From positions 2,108,001 through 2,172,000 of the forward strand of contig NZ_CP132976.1 of NCBI RefSeq assembly GCF_030864005.1: a stretch of DNA of 64,000 bases, read 5' to 3'. The DNA is from Achromobacter seleniivolatilans. Its GTDB lineage: Bacteria > Pseudomonadota > Gammaproteobacteria > Burkholderiales > Burkholderiaceae_B. Of the stretch, positions 47,668 through 57,496 are shown one piece after another; position 1 is the stretch's first letter, and each line of letters begins with the position of its first letter. Position numbers and translations under genes: made by a program. The notes under the pieces are model-generated. The model was not told the origin of the DNA and did not search any database. It saw only the letters and a list, made by a program, of their open reading frames with translations.

Positions 47668-47987
47668 TACCTGATTCCTTGCTGGTGGGGCTTTACGCCA
47701 ATGTTGCACAGAGCGTACCGCTGAAGACGCTTGTCCATAGCCGACATAAGCCGCCAAAAACCCCGACATTTCGCGCAATGCAGCCGCTCGCAGGCCGCGC
47801 ATCCGGACTTCGTATAGACATAGGGGACAAGTAACGCCAAAAACCGGCTGTTTTCGACGATTGGGATTGTCGTCTCAAGGGCAATAATCCACGCTCTCCC
47901 CAGACCAGAAGCACGTTGCATGTGTAATCTGCCCTACCCAGACATGAAGTCATTTTCCCAGCTCCGCGTAGCCAGCGGGAGCCGTCG
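47668..47987. promoter_or_regulatory. Divergent fliE/fliF control region
   Basis: In this 320-bp gap CGCCAAAAACC occurs twice as a direct repeat, at 47752-47762 and 47835-47845. The second copy is within TAACGCCAAAAACCGG, which resembles an FlhD4C2 half-site. A weak GACGA/TCGTC hairpin is nearby. No clear sigma-54 site or sigma-28 site was found. The start of fliF has GGGAG at seven bases. Confidence 0.5.
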
Positions 47988-49664
47988 ATGAATCAGCAGG
48001 CCACTCTGAGTTCGTCGTTGCTGGCGAAGTTCCCCGCGCTGGAAAAGATTCGCGCGCTGCCCAAGCCCATTCTGCTTGGCGCGGCTGCCGCCGTCGTCGC
48101 GCTGATTGTTGCAGCGGTGATGTGGAGCAGCGAACCTAAATACAAGGTGCTGTTCTCGAATCTGGACGATCGCGATGGCGGCGCCATTGTGACGGCGCTG
48201 GGCACCATGAACGTGCCCTACCGTTACAACGAGACGGGCACCGCCCTGCTCGTTCCGGCCGACCGCGTCTACGACGCCCGGTTGCAACTGGCTTCGCAAG
48301 GTCTGCCGCGCGGCGGTTCGGTCGGCTTTGAGCTGATGGACAATGCCCGCTTCGGCGCCAGCCAATTCGCCGAACAGATCAATTACCAGCGTGGCCTGGA
48401 AGGCGAGCTGGCTCGTTCGATCGAAGCCATGCACACGGTGCAGCATGCCCGCGTTCACCTGGCCATGCCGCGCCAGTCTCTGTTCGTGCGCGAGCGCCAG
48501 GCGCCTACCGCCTCGGTGCTGCTGAATTTGCATCCCGGCCGCAGCCTCAGCGATTCGCAGGTTTCCGCGATTTCCTGGCTGGTGGCTTCCAGCGTGCCCG
48601 AACTGACCGCCGAAAGCGTGTCGATCGTTGATCAGAATGGCCGCCTGCTGTCGGCGCCGCTGGGCGAAGGCCGCGGCATGGACGCGGACCAGATGCGCTA
48701 TGTGCGCGAGATGGAACAGCGCACGGTCGAACGCATCCTGACCATTCTGAATCCGCTGGTTGGCCCGGGCAATGTGCACGCCCAAGCCAGCGCGGACATG
48801 GATTTCGCCCGCCGCGAAGAAACGTCGGAAGTCTATCGCCCCAATCAGGAACCGGGTCAATCGGCTGTCCGCAGCCAGCAGACCAGCGATTCCACCCAGC
48901 GCGGCATCAATCCTGCCCAAGGCGTGCCCGGCGCGCTGTCGAATCAGGCGCCGACGAATGCTCAGGCCCCGATCACCAACCCGCCCGCACAACAGCCGCC
49001 TCGCCCGGGCCAGCCGCCTCAGCCGGCCAATGCCCAGCAGCAACAGCAACAACAACAAACCGGCGCTGCGGCCGCTGGCGGCAGCCTGAACGAACGCCGC
49101 GATGCGACCACCAACTATGAAGTGGACCGCACGATCAGCCACATCAAGCAACCGGTGGGCAACCTGAAGCGTCTGTCGGTCGCCGTGGTGGTGAACTACA
49201 TCCGCGACAAGGATGGCGAGCCGCAGGCCCTGCCGCCCGAAGAGCTGAACAAGCTCACGAATCTGGTGCGCGAAGCCATGGGCTATTCCGAATCGCGCGG
49301 TGACTCGCTGAACCTGGTCAACAGCCAGTTCAACGATGGCCCGCCGCCGGTGCCGATGTGGCGCGACCCGGAAATGATCGCCCTGTTCAAGACCATTCTG
49401 GCTTGGCTGGTGGGTCTGGTGGTGGCGTTTTGGCTGTATCGCAAGGTTCGCCGTTCGGTTTCCGAATACCTGTACCCGCCGGTTGATCCGGAAATGGCCG
49501 AAGCCGAGCGCGCTGAAGCCGCACGTGAAGCCCAGGACGTGGCCCGCACCAAGGAAGTCAACCGTTACGAAGACAACCTGGAACGTGCCCGCACGATGGC
49601 TAACAAGGATCCGCGCGCCGTCGCGATGGTTCTGCGTACCTGGATGAGCAAAGATGAAAAATGA
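47988..49664 (+). CDS. fliF: Flagellar MS-ring protein
   Basis: The 558-residue protein has two membrane helices, at about 27-46 and 465-483, around a large periplasmic part with the ring-building motifs (YKVLFSNLDDRDGGAIV, YQRGLEGELARSIEAM). A Pro/Gln-rich insert lies at about 320-365. The C-terminus NKDPRAVAMVLRTWMSKDEK binds FliG. It is the base on which the motor and export gate assemble. fliG overlaps its end by 11 bp. Confidence 0.96.
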   Translation: MNQQATLSSSLLAKFPALEKIRALPKPILLGAAAAVVALIVAAVMWSSEPKYKVLFSNLDDRDGGAIVTALGTMNVPYRYNETGTALLVPADRVYDARLQLASQGLPRGGSVGFELMDNARFGASQFAEQINYQRGLEGELARSIEAMHTVQHARVHLAMPRQSLFVRERQAPTASVLLNLHPGRSLSDSQVSAISWLVASSVPELTAESVSIVDQNGRLLSAPLGEGRGMDADQMRYVREMEQRTVERILTILNPLVGPGNVHAQASADMDFARREETSEVYRPNQEPGQSAVRSQQTSDSTQRGINPAQGVPGALSNQAPTNAQAPITNPPAQQPPRPGQPPQPANAQQQQQQQQTGAAAAGGSLNERRDATTNYEVDRTISHIKQPVGNLKRLSVAVVVNYIRDKDGEPQALPPEELNKLTNLVREAMGYSESRGDSLNLVNSQFNDGPPPVPMWRDPEMIALFKTILAWLVGLVVAFWLYRKVRRSVSEYLYPPVDPEMAEAERAEAAREAQDVARTKEVNRYEDNLERARTMANKDPRAVAMVLRTWMSKDEK

Positions 49665-50664
49665 TTCCACTCCGATGGACGGCATGACGCGCAGCGCCGT
49701 CCTGATGATGTCGTTGGGCGAGGACGCCGCAGCCGAGGTCTTTAAATTCCTCAGCGCCCGCGAAGTACAGCAGGTTGGCGCCGCTATGGCGAGCTTGAAG
49801 CAAGTCACCCGTAATGACGTTGCCGTGGTGCTGGAAGAATTCCGCCAGGAAGCCGACCAGTTCATGGCCGTCACGCTGGGCTCGGACGACTACATCCGCA
49901 GCGTGCTGACCAAGGCTCTGGGCAGCGACCGCGCGGCCGGCCTGATCGAAGACATTCTGGAAGCTGGCGACGGCGGCAGCGGCATCGACGCGCTGAACTG
50001 GCTCGATCCCAATACCGTGGCCGAATTGATCGGCGACGAACACCCGCAAATCATTGCGACCATCCTTGTCCACCTGGAGCGCGACCGCGCGGCCGGTGTG
50101 TTGGCATTGTTGACGGATCGCCTGCGCAACGACGTGATGCTGCGTATTGCCACCTTTGGCGGCGTACAGCCGGCAGCCTTGTCCGAATTGACCGAAGTGC
50201 TCAATTCCGTGCTGGCTGGCCAGGGCGCCAAGCGCAGCAAGATGGGTGGCGTGCGCACTGCGGCCGAGATCCTGAACATGATGAATTCGGCCGAAGAGGA
50301 AACGGTCGTTGCCAGCCTGCGCGAGCGCGACAACGACCTGGCTCAAAAGATCATCGACGAGATGTTCGTTTTCGACAACCTGCTCGACGTCGAAGACCGC
50401 GCCATCCAGCTCATCCTCAAGGAAATCGACAACGACACGCTTATGGTCGCACTCAAGGGCGCCCAAGAAGAACTGCGTGCCAAGTTCCTGCGCAACATGT
50501 CCAGCCGTGCCGCGGAAATGCTGCGCGAAGACTTGGAAGCGCAAGGCCCGATCCGCATGTCGAAGGTCGAGGGCGAACAGAAGAAGATTCTGCAGATTGC
50601 CCGCCGTTTGGCCGAAAGCGGCCAGATCGTACTGGGCAATTCCGGAGACGACGCATATGTCTGA
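49654..50664 (+). CDS. fliG: Flagellar motor switch protein FliG
   Basis: The 336-residue rotor protein carries EHPQ at about residue 128 (IGDEHPQIIATIL) and the C-terminal charged helix (DLAQKIIDEMFVFDNLLDVEDR) that contacts MotA. It transmits torque. A second possible start is seven codons in. It overlaps fliF by 11 bp and fliH by 8 bp. Confidence 0.96.
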   Translation: MKNDSTPMDGMTRSAVLMMSLGEDAAAEVFKFLSAREVQQVGAAMASLKQVTRNDVAVVLEEFRQEADQFMAVTLGSDDYIRSVLTKALGSDRAAGLIEDILEAGDGGSGIDALNWLDPNTVAELIGDEHPQIIATILVHLERDRAAGVLALLTDRLRNDVMLRIATFGGVQPAALSELTEVLNSVLAGQGAKRSKMGGVRTAAEILNMMNSAEEETVVASLRERDNDLAQKIIDEMFVFDNLLDVEDRAIQLILKEIDNDTLMVALKGAQEELRAKFLRNMSSRAAEMLREDLEAQGPIRMSKVEGEQKKILQIARRLAESGQIVLGNSGDDAYV

Positions 50665-51400
50665 AGCGGACAACGGCACGACGACGCTCATCTCGCGCAG
50701 TGCCGCATGGCGGCGCTGGCAGATGCTGTCGTTCGACGAGCCGGCGCCCGTCGAAGTCGAGCCCGAACCCGAACCCGATCCAGGCCCGGACCCCGCAGTG
50801 GTCATGGCGCAACTGCGCGCCCAAGCCATTGCCGAGGGCCAGGAAGCTGGCTACGCGCAAGGCCACGCAACGGGCGTCGAAGCCGGCCAGCAGGCAGGCC
50901 ACGAAGCCGGTTTTGCTGCGGGCCGCGAAGCGGGTTACGCCGAGGGTCTGGCGCAGGCTCGCGAACAAGGCGCGGCCGAAGCGCAGCGCCTGCACGCGCT
51001 GGTCGAGTCTTGCGCAGCATCGCTTGGCGCGCTGGAAGAAAAAATGGGCCAGGGCCTGCTGACCCTGGCATTGGACATTGCGCAGCAAGTCGTGCGCACT
51101 ACGCTGTCCGAACAACCCGATACCGTAGCCAGCGCCGTGCGCGATGTGCTGCATATCAACCCCACCGCAGGCGGCCAGATGCGCCTGTGGGCCAACCCGG
51201 ACGACATCGAACTGATCCGTCTGCACCTGGCCGATGAGTTGAAAGAAGGCCATTGGCGGGTGTTGGCCGATGAGTCCATCGCCCGCGGCGGTTGCCGCGC
51301 CGAAACGCCCTTTGGCGACATCGACGCTACGTTGCAAACTCGCTGGCGCCGCGTCGCAGCCTCGCTGGGCCGCGACGCGACCTGGGAGAACCCGGCGTGA
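50657..51400 (+). CDS. fliH: Flagellar assembly protein FliH
   Basis: From the ATG at 50657 the protein has 247 residues. After an acidic, Pro-rich N-terminus comes a GxxxG-type repeat ([20 protein letters not shown] and on) of about 50 residues, the known FliH helix pattern. The C-terminal domain that binds FliI follows. It regulates the export ATPase. Its start lies inside fliG and its end overlaps fliI. Confidence 0.92.
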   Translation: MSEADNGTTTLISRSAAWRRWQMLSFDEPAPVEVEPEPEPDPGPDPAVVMAQLRAQAIAEGQEAGYAQGHATGVEAGQQAGHEAGFAAGREAGYAEGLAQAREQGAAEAQRLHALVESCAASLGALEEKMGQGLLTLALDIAQQVVRTTLSEQPDTVASAVRDVLHINPTAGGQMRLWANPDDIELIRLHLADELKEGHWRVLADESIARGGCRAETPFGDIDATLQTRWRRVAASLGRDATWENPA

Positions 51401-52938
51401 ACGGTCATCCGGCGTCTTCCGCGCAGCAAGATCCGATGGCGGCCACTCAGCCAGCCACGGGTGCGCCTGCGCCGGTCACGCCTCAGCCAGCTTCCAAACC
51501 CGTCGTTCCGGTGATTGACCGCTGGCAGACCCAGCTACAGATCGGCTCGATTCGCGCCGCATCCACCGACCCTTGGCTGGTCAGCGGCAAAATCACACGC
51601 GCGACCGGTCTGGTGCTGCATGCGACCGGGCTGCGTCTGCCCGTGGGCGCTGCCGCCCGTATCGAAATCGCGCGTGGCCACAACCATTGGGCCGACGCCG
51701 AAGTCGTGGGTTTTGACGGGCACACGCTGTACTTGATGCCGCAAGCCGATATTTCCGGCCTGCCGCCCGGCGCCCGCGTGGTGCCCGGTGAACCGCCGTT
51801 GCAACGCAAGATTCCCCTGCCGCTCAAGGCCGAACTGAACGGTAACGCCAAGCCGCAGCTGGGCCGCCACCTGCCCGTCGGTAACGCGCTGCTGGGCCGC
51901 GTACTGGATGGCGCCGGCCGCCCGCTGGACGGGTTGGGCCCGCTGACGGGCGCTGAACTGGCGCCCTTGTCCGCCCAACCCATCAACCCCTTGTCACGCG
52001 CACCGATCGATACCGTGCTGGACACCGGCGTGCGAGCGATCAATGGTTTGCTGACCGTTGGCCGCGGCCAGCGCATGGGCCTGTTCGCAGGCTCAGGCGT
52101 CGGCAAAAGCGTGCTGCTTGGCATGATGGCCCGCTACACGAAGGCCGACGTCATCGTCGTCGGGCTGATCGGCGAACGGGGCCGTGAAGTCAAAGAATTC
52201 ATTGAGCACAACCTCGGCCCGGAAGGCTTGGCGCGCTCGGTCGTCGTGGCTGCGCCCGCCGACGTGTCGGCCCTGCTGCGGCTGCAAGGCGCGGCGTACG
52301 CCACGCGCCTGGCGGAACACTTCCGCGACCAGGGCCAAGATGTGTTGCTGATTATGGATTCGCTGACCCGCTACGCAATGGCGCAACGCGAAATCGCGCT
52401 GGCTATCGGCGAACCGCCTGCCACCAAAGGGTATCCGCCGTCGGTGTTTGCCAAACTGCCGATGCTGGTCGAACGCGCGGGGATGGGCTCGCCGGGTCCG
52501 TCAGGCAAAGCCGGTTCCATTACCGCTTTCTATACCGTGCTGGCCGAAGGCGATGACCAGCAGGACCCGATCGCCGACTCCGCGCGCGCCATTCTGGACG
52601 GCCACGTGGTTCTGTCACGCCATCTGGCCGAAGCCGGGCACTACCCCGCCATCGACATCGAGGCGTCAATTTCGCGCGCAATGACCTCGCTGATCACGCA
52701 GCAGCAGTTCGCTATCGTGCGCCGCTTCAAGCAAAGCTTGTCGCGCTATCAGCGCAATCGCGACCTCATCGCCGTTGGCGCCTATGCCGCCGGCAACGAT
52801 CCACAGTTGGACGATGCCATCGCCCGCTACCCGCGCCTGGAAGCGTTCTTGCAGCAAGACATCGGCGAGAACATCGGCTATGACGAGGCCGTCAGCCAGT
52901 TGCGCGCCAGTTTTGAGTTAAGGGACACCTATGCCTAG
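51397..52938 (+). CDS. fliI: Flagellum-specific export ATPase
   Basis: From the GTG at 51397 (GGGAG eight bases upstream, overlapping the fliH stop) the protein has 513 residues. Walker A is AGSGVGKS (231-238). Walker B and the catalytic region follow in [20 protein letters not shown]. It powers substrate unloading at the export gate. The first 40 residues are Pro/Ala-rich and longer than in E. coli FliI. fliJ overlaps its end by 8 bp. Confidence 0.96.
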   Translation: MNGHPASSAQQDPMAATQPATGAPAPVTPQPASKPVVPVIDRWQTQLQIGSIRAASTDPWLVSGKITRATGLVLHATGLRLPVGAAARIEIARGHNHWADAEVVGFDGHTLYLMPQADISGLPPGARVVPGEPPLQRKIPLPLKAELNGNAKPQLGRHLPVGNALLGRVLDGAGRPLDGLGPLTGAELAPLSAQPINPLSRAPIDTVLDTGVRAINGLLTVGRGQRMGLFAGSGVGKSVLLGMMARYTKADVIVVGLIGERGREVKEFIEHNLGPEGLARSVVVAAPADVSALLRLQGAAYATRLAEHFRDQGQDVLLIMDSLTRYAMAQREIALAIGEPPATKGYPPSVFAKLPMLVERAGMGSPGPSGKAGSITAFYTVLAEGDDQQDPIADSARAILDGHVVLSRHLAEAGHYPAIDIEASISRAMTSLITQQQFAIVRRFKQSLSRYQRNRDLIAVGAYAAGNDPQLDDAIARYPRLEAFLQQDIGENIGYDEAVSQLRASFELRDTYA

Positions 52939-53380
52939 TCAATTGCCTTTGGACATGCTGATCAATCTGGCCCGCGAAAGCACGGATGAAGCCGCGCGTC
53001 TGCTGGGCCGGCTCAGCGCCGAACGCACCAATGCCGAGCGCCAGCTTGGCATGTTGAATGACTACCGGCACGACTATCTGGAACGTTTGCAGCAGGCCAT
53101 GACGACAGGAATGTCCGCCAGCGACTGCCATAACTATCAACGTTTCATTGGTACCCTGGACGACGCGATCGGCCAGCAGCAAGGCGTGCTCCAGCAAGCA
53201 GATGACAACCTGGCAAAAGGCCGTCTGTATTGGCAGCAGGAAAAGCGCAAACTCAATTCCTATGACGCCCTGGCGCAGCGCCAGGTGCGCGCGCAGGCCG
53301 TTGTCGAGAACCGCCGCGAGCAACGCGCAAACGACGAATATTCAGCCCGCCTGGTCCAGCGCCAGAGCGGCATGCATTAA
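52931..53380 (+). CDS. fliJ: Flagellar export chaperone FliJ
   Basis: The 149-residue protein is almost entirely helical with heptad-like spacing, as in FliJ coiled coils: [21 protein letters not shown] and [20 protein letters not shown]. It links the ATPase ring to the export gate. It overlaps fliI and precedes fliK by 24 bp. Confidence 0.9.
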   Translation: MPSQLPLDMLINLARESTDEAARLLGRLSAERTNAERQLGMLNDYRHDYLERLQQAMTTGMSASDCHNYQRFIGTLDDAIGQQQGVLQQADDNLAKGRLYWQQEKRKLNSYDALAQRQVRAQAVVENRREQRANDEYSARLVQRQSGMH

Positions 53381-53404
53381 GCAATACCTTTCAGGAAGCC
53401 CCAG

Positions 53405-54793
53405 ATGACCGCTCCCCTGCCCTTGCCCACGATCGCGCCCGTCGCGCCGACTTCGATCGCCGACTCGCTCGGCGCAAAGTCCGCGTCCGCGAACAAGAAA
53501 GGCCCCAGTTTTTCCGACGTGCTGGCTCAACAACGTCCTGCTCAACGCCCGAACCAGGCCGCCGATTCGCGTCCGGCCAACAGCGGCGCCAAGACATCAG
53601 GCAATAGCCAGTCCAGCAACGACCCCGCCAGCAAGGCTGAAGGCGCCGCCGCAGGCGCCATTGACGACGCCGTGCAGACCGCCGCACAAGCCGAGGCTGG
53701 CGCGCTGGCCGTTGCCGCCGCGCAGCAGACGGTCACGCCGGTCGTCCTGCCCCAGCAGGCGCTGGAAATTGCCGCGCAAGCTGCCGAACAAGTGCAACTT
53801 GCCCGTGGCAACGCCCAAGCCGCCGCCACCGCCATGAGCAGTGGCGCCGCTGTGCTGACCGCCGCCCTGAACAGCGCCAACACTGCAGCGCCGGCAGCAG
53901 ATGCCGCGCGCGCGCCGGTCGCGGCCACCGCAGAACAGGCCGAAGCCGCGCTTGCGCTCGCCACGCGTGATGCCCAGGCTGCCTTGCCGGTCGTGACTGC
54001 CGCGGTCAAGCCGGGCAGCGCCGTCGCCGCTGCGGTTGAAGCTCCCGTGAATGCCAAGCCTGCCGCCCAAGCCGCTACACCGCGCTTGACGCCGGAAGTC
54101 TCTCTGCCGCGCGTCGCCCGCGACATGCGTCCGGCCGCCGAGCACACCACTGCCACGCTGCCGGCCCATACCGAAGAAGAATTGACTGCCGCCCTGAACA
54201 GCACCACGCAACAGGTGCAGGCTCCGGCGCAACACGGTTCATCTGCCCAAGACAATCTGGCACAGGCGCTTGCCGCCGCTACCCAGCGTCAAGCAGCCCC
54301 CGTCGTGAACCAGGCTGCGGTATCCGTGCCGGTCGTGCCGGTGGTAATGCAGGTCGCCACACCGGTGGGCGGCACGCATTGGGGTACCGAACTGGGCCAA
54401 CAGGTGGTCATGATGAGCACCAACGCGCGCCAAGGCATGCAGACCGCCGAATTGCGTTTGGATCCGCCTGATCTGGGCCCGCTGCGCGTCAGTCTGAATA
54501 TGTCGGACGGCGTGGCCAGCGCCTCGTTCGTTTCGGCCCATGCGTCCGTACGCCAAGCCATCGAAGCCGCGATTCCGCAACTGCAACAAGCTTTGGCTCA
54601 GGCAGGTATCTCGCTAGGCCAGACCAGCGTGGGTGAGCAATCCGCACAGCAAGAGTTTGCGCAGCAAAACGGCAATGGATCACAACGCCAGTCTGGCAAC
54701 GGTTCGGCCGTAGCCGATGGCGCGGCCGACACGGCGCAACCTACAGTGACGGTGTCGCGCAACGTCAACGCCTTGGTCGACACCTTCGCGTAA
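53405..54793 (+). CDS. fliK: Flagellar hook-length control protein FliK
   Basis: The 462-residue protein has a long Ala/Gln/Val-rich region (to about 320) and a C-terminal domain (about 325-410). It contains LRLDPPDLGPLRVSLNMSDG and FVSAHASVRQAIEAAIPQLQ, the FliK hook-control signature. It acts as the ruler and then switches export via FlhB. Position between fliJ and fliL is standard. A weaker FliK-like gene occurs at 44786. Confidence 0.92.
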   Translation: MTAPLPLPTIAPVAPTSIADSLGAKSASANKKGPSFSDVLAQQRPAQRPNQAADSRPANSGAKTSGNSQSSNDPASKAEGAAAGAIDDAVQTAAQAEAGALAVAAAQQTVTPVVLPQQALEIAAQAAEQVQLARGNAQAAATAMSSGAAVLTAALNSANTAAPAADAARAPVAATAEQAEAALALATRDAQAALPVVTAAVKPGSAVAAAVEAPVNAKPAAQAATPRLTPEVSLPRVARDMRPAAEHTTATLPAHTEEELTAALNSTTQQVQAPAQHGSSAQDNLAQALAAATQRQAAPVVNQAAVSVPVVPVVMQVATPVGGTHWGTELGQQVVMMSTNARQGMQTAELRLDPPDLGPLRVSLNMSDGVASASFVSAHASVRQAIEAAIPQLQQALAQAGISLGQTSVGEQSAQQEFAQQNGNGSQRQSGNGSAVADGAADTAQPTVTVSRNVNALVDTFA

Positions 54794-54962
54794 TAAACAG
54801 CAGCCCGCATGCGGCAACGCGCGCGGGCAGTGCAGCAATAGCTTGAGATACGCGGCTTTCGCCCTGTTTTTCGCCTCCAAGCCGAGGCGGGATTTGCGGC
54901 AGAATGCTTTCATCAACTGAAAATCCGTTTTCACCAGCGGCACAACACGCATCGAAACCGAG
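54794..54962 (+). promoter_or_regulatory. fliK-fliL gap with two hairpins
   Basis: CGCCTC-N6-GAGGCG (54872-54889) and TGAAAA-TCCG-TTTTCA (54918-54933) lie in the only sizeable gap of the fliF-fliR run. They may be a terminator or a promoter region for fliL-fliR; no T-run is present. Confidence 0.4.
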
Positions 54963-55574
54963 ATGGCGACTACCAAACCCATATCCGCGCCCATAGGCGC
55001 GAAGAAATCCGGCGGCCTGGGCATTGTTCGCCTGCTGCTAGCCTTAGTGGTCCTGCTCATCGTCGCCGCCGCAAGCGCCGGCGCCACGTGGTTCTTCACT
55101 CAACGCATGCAGCCCGTTCCTGGCGCGCCTGTGCAACTGGGCGTGGCGCCCGGCGGCGCTCAGGCTGGCCAGCCCGGCGCGCCCGGCCAACCGGTCCAAG
55201 GCCCGCAAGCCACCCCGACCACCTTCGTCGCGCCGCCCGCTGCCCCGGTTGCCGTGCCCGCGCCGATCTTCGTGCCGATCGAAGCCTTTACTGTCACGCT
55301 GCAGAATCCGGACACGGAACGCATCATGCACGTAGGCCTGACTCTGCGCGTCAGCGACGAGCAGACCCGCACGCGCCTTGAAAAGTACATGCCTGAAGTC
55401 CGCAGCCGCATCTTGATGGTGCTGTCGTCGCAATCGCCCACCGGTGTGCAGACGCAGCAAGGCAAGACCGACATGGCCAACGCGATCAAGCAGGCGGTCA
55501 ACCGCCCCTTCTCGCCCCTGCCGGACGGCCAGTATGTCACCGACGTACTGTTCACGGCGTTCGTGGTGCAATAA
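54963..55574 (+). CDS. fliL: Flagellar basal-body-associated protein FliL
   Basis: The 203-residue protein has a short cytoplasmic N-terminus, one membrane helix (about 22-46), a Pro/Ala/Gly-rich linker of about 45 residues and a periplasmic domain (FVPIEAFTVTLQNPDTERIM; IRSRILMVLSSQ-like). It stabilises stator units around the motor. The linker is longer than in E. coli FliL. fliM starts two bases after the stop. Confidence 0.94.
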   Translation: MATTKPISAPIGAKKSGGLGIVRLLLALVVLLIVAAASAGATWFFTQRMQPVPGAPVQLGVAPGGAQAGQPGAPGQPVQGPQATPTTFVAPPAAPVAVPAPIFVPIEAFTVTLQNPDTERIMHVGLTLRVSDEQTRTRLEKYMPEVRSRILMVLSSQSPTGVQTQQGKTDMANAIKQAVNRPFSPLPDGQYVTDVLFTAFVVQ

Positions 55575-55576
55575 GC

Positions 55577-56584
55577 ATGGCCTACGAGGCATTTCTTTCG
55601 CAGGACGAAGTCGATGCGCTGCTAGCCGGCGTTACTGGCGAGAGCGATAGTAAAAAAGAAACGTCTGGCCAGGAAGCAGGCGCCCGCGCCTACGACCTGA
55701 GCTCGCCCGAGCGTGTCGTGCGCCGGCGCATGCAAACGCTGGAGCTCATCAACGAGCGTTTTGCGCGCCACATGCGCAACGTATTGCTGAACTTCATGCG
55801 CCGCAGCGCGGACATCACGGTTGGTTCGATCAAGATCCAGAAGTACGCTGACTTTGAACGCAATCTGCCCGTGCCCAGCAATCTGAACATGATTCAGATG
55901 AAGCCGCTGCGCGGCACGGCGCTCTTCACGTATGACCCGAACCTGGTGTTCCTGGTCATCGACAGCCTGTTCGGCGGCGATGGCCGCTACCATACGCGCG
56001 TTGAAGGCCGGGATTTCACCACTACCGAACAGCGCATCATCCGGCGCCTGCTCAATTTGACCCTGGAAAGCTACGGCAAGTCCTGGGACCCCGTCTATCC
56101 GATCGAATTCGAGTACGTGCGCTCGGAGATGCACACCAAGTTTGCCAGCATCACCGGCAACAATGAAGTGGTGGTTGTCACCTCGTTCCATATCGAATTC
56201 GGCGCGACCGGCGGCGACCTGAACATCTGCCTGCCCTACTCCATGATCGAGCCGGTGCGCGATCTGCTGACGCGCCCGCTACAGGAAACGACGCTTGAAG
56301 AAGTGGACCAGCGCTGGTCGCAGCAGCTGTCGCGCCAGGTTCGCAGCGCCGACATCGACGTCGTCGCCGAGTTCGCCCGCATTCCGTCCTCGATCCGCGA
56401 GCTGATGAGCCTGAAAGTGGGCGACGTTCTGCCCATGGATGTGCCCGAAACCATTATTGCCAACGTCGATGGCGTACCGCTGATGGAATGCGGATACGGC
56501 GTTTTCAATGGCCAGTACGCGCTCCGCGTACAAAACATGTTTACCTACGATACCGAATCACACGAGGCCCCCGACCATGACTGA
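55577..56584 (+). CDS. fliM: Flagellar motor switch protein FliM
   Basis: The 335-residue C-ring protein has the N-terminal CheY-binding peptide FLSQDEVDALLAGV, a CheC-like middle domain and a C-terminal SpoA (FliN-like) domain with LKVGDVLPMDVPETI. It receives the chemotaxis signal. fliN overlaps its end by 8 bp. Confidence 0.96.
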   Translation: MAYEAFLSQDEVDALLAGVTGESDSKKETSGQEAGARAYDLSSPERVVRRRMQTLELINERFARHMRNVLLNFMRRSADITVGSIKIQKYADFERNLPVPSNLNMIQMKPLRGTALFTYDPNLVFLVIDSLFGGDGRYHTRVEGRDFTTTEQRIIRRLLNLTLESYGKSWDPVYPIEFEYVRSEMHTKFASITGNNEVVVVTSFHIEFGATGGDLNICLPYSMIEPVRDLLTRPLQETTLEEVDQRWSQQLSRQVRSADIDVVAEFARIPSSIRELMSLKVGDVLPMDVPETIIANVDGVPLMECGYGVFNGQYALRVQNMFTYDTESHEAPDHD

Positions 56585-57134
56585 CAAGAACGAGCCTGGC
56601 ACTGGCTCGTCCCCGGCCGACGACTGGGCCGACGCGCTCGCCGAACAATCCCGCGCCAACCCGCCCACGCAAGCCGACGGCCTGAAGCCGCAGGATGACT
56701 GGGCGGCCGCGATGGCTGAACAAACCGCTGCTGCCCCGCCGGCTGCCGCCGCGCCTGCGCCTGCGCCCGCCCCGGCTCCCGCCGCCGCAGCGCCCGCTGC
56801 ACCGCCCGCGCAATCGGCTGCACAGTCGGTGTTCAAGCCTTTGGCTGGCACCACCACCGGCGCCGGCACCGACATCGACCTGATCATGGACGTGCCCGTC
56901 CAACTGACGGTCGAACTGGGACGCACCCGCCTGACCATCAAGAACCTGCTTCAACTGGGCCAAGGCTCTGTTGTGGAACTTGACGGGCTGGCTGGTGAAC
57001 CGATGGACATTTTCGTCAACGGCTACCTGATCGCTCAGGGCGAAGTCGTCGTGGTCGAAGACAAGTACGGCATTCGCTTGACCGACATCATCACCCCGTC
57101 CGAGCGGATCAACCGCTTGAACAACCGTCGCTGA
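56577..57134 (+). CDS. fliN: Flagellar motor switch protein FliN
   Basis: From the ATG at 56577 the protein has 185 residues. The C-terminal SpoA domain (about 105-180) reads DLIMDVPVQLTVELGRTRLT and LDGLAGEPMDIFVNGYLIAQ, nearly the E. coli sequence. The N-terminus is unusual: the motif DDWADALAEQ (15-24), single in E. coli FliN, recurs as DDWAAAMAEQ (40-49). An Ala/Pro linker follows. It forms the bottom of the C-ring. Confidence 0.95.
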   Translation: MTDKNEPGTGSSPADDWADALAEQSRANPPTQADGLKPQDDWAAAMAEQTAAAPPAAAAPAPAPAPAPAAAAPAAPPAQSAAQSVFKPLAGTTTGAGTDIDLIMDVPVQLTVELGRTRLTIKNLLQLGQGSVVELDGLAGEPMDIFVNGYLIAQGEVVVVEDKYGIRLTDIITPSERINRLNNRR

Positions 57135-57145
57135 CGCCTGGCGCC

Positions 57146-57469
57146 ATGACTGAGTCCGGCTTGTTGCGCGTCATCATCGGCTTGGTGCTGGTGGTGGCAG
57201 CTATCCTGGCAGCTGCCTGGCTGGCCCGGCGCGCCGGCCTGACGCAGCGTGGCGGCGGCAGTGTGCTCAAGCAGGTCGCAAGCCTGCCTGTCGGAGCACG
57301 CCAGAGCATCATCGTCGTCGAGATCGAAAACACCTGGCTGGTGGTGGGCGTCGGCCCGAACCAGCTCACTACCCTGCACACCCTGCCCGCTGGCCAGTTG
57401 CCAGAGGGTTCGCCCTTGCCCGCCGCAGCATTCGCGGCCAAGCTGGGCCAGGCGCTCAAGCGCCGCTAG
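57146..57469 (+). CDS. fliO: Flagellar biosynthetic protein FliO
   Basis: The 107-residue protein has one N-terminal membrane helix (LLRVIIGLVLVVAAILAAAW) and a small cytoplasmic domain with VGARQSIIVVEIENTWLVVGV, the FliO core. It helps FliP assemble in the export gate. It lies between fliN and fliP, as usual. Confidence 0.92.
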   Translation: MTESGLLRVIIGLVLVVAAILAAAWLARRAGLTQRGGGSVLKQVASLPVGARQSIIVVEIENTWLVVGVGPNQLTTLHTLPAGQLPEGSPLPAAAFAAKLGQALKRR

Positions 57470-57496
57470 CGCCACCGCGCGATCCAAGCGATACCC

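Noticed and set aside
47934..49874. 646-codon open frame antisense to fliF
   Set aside because: It overlaps the whole of fliF and part of fliG, which are both certain, and shows no family motif.
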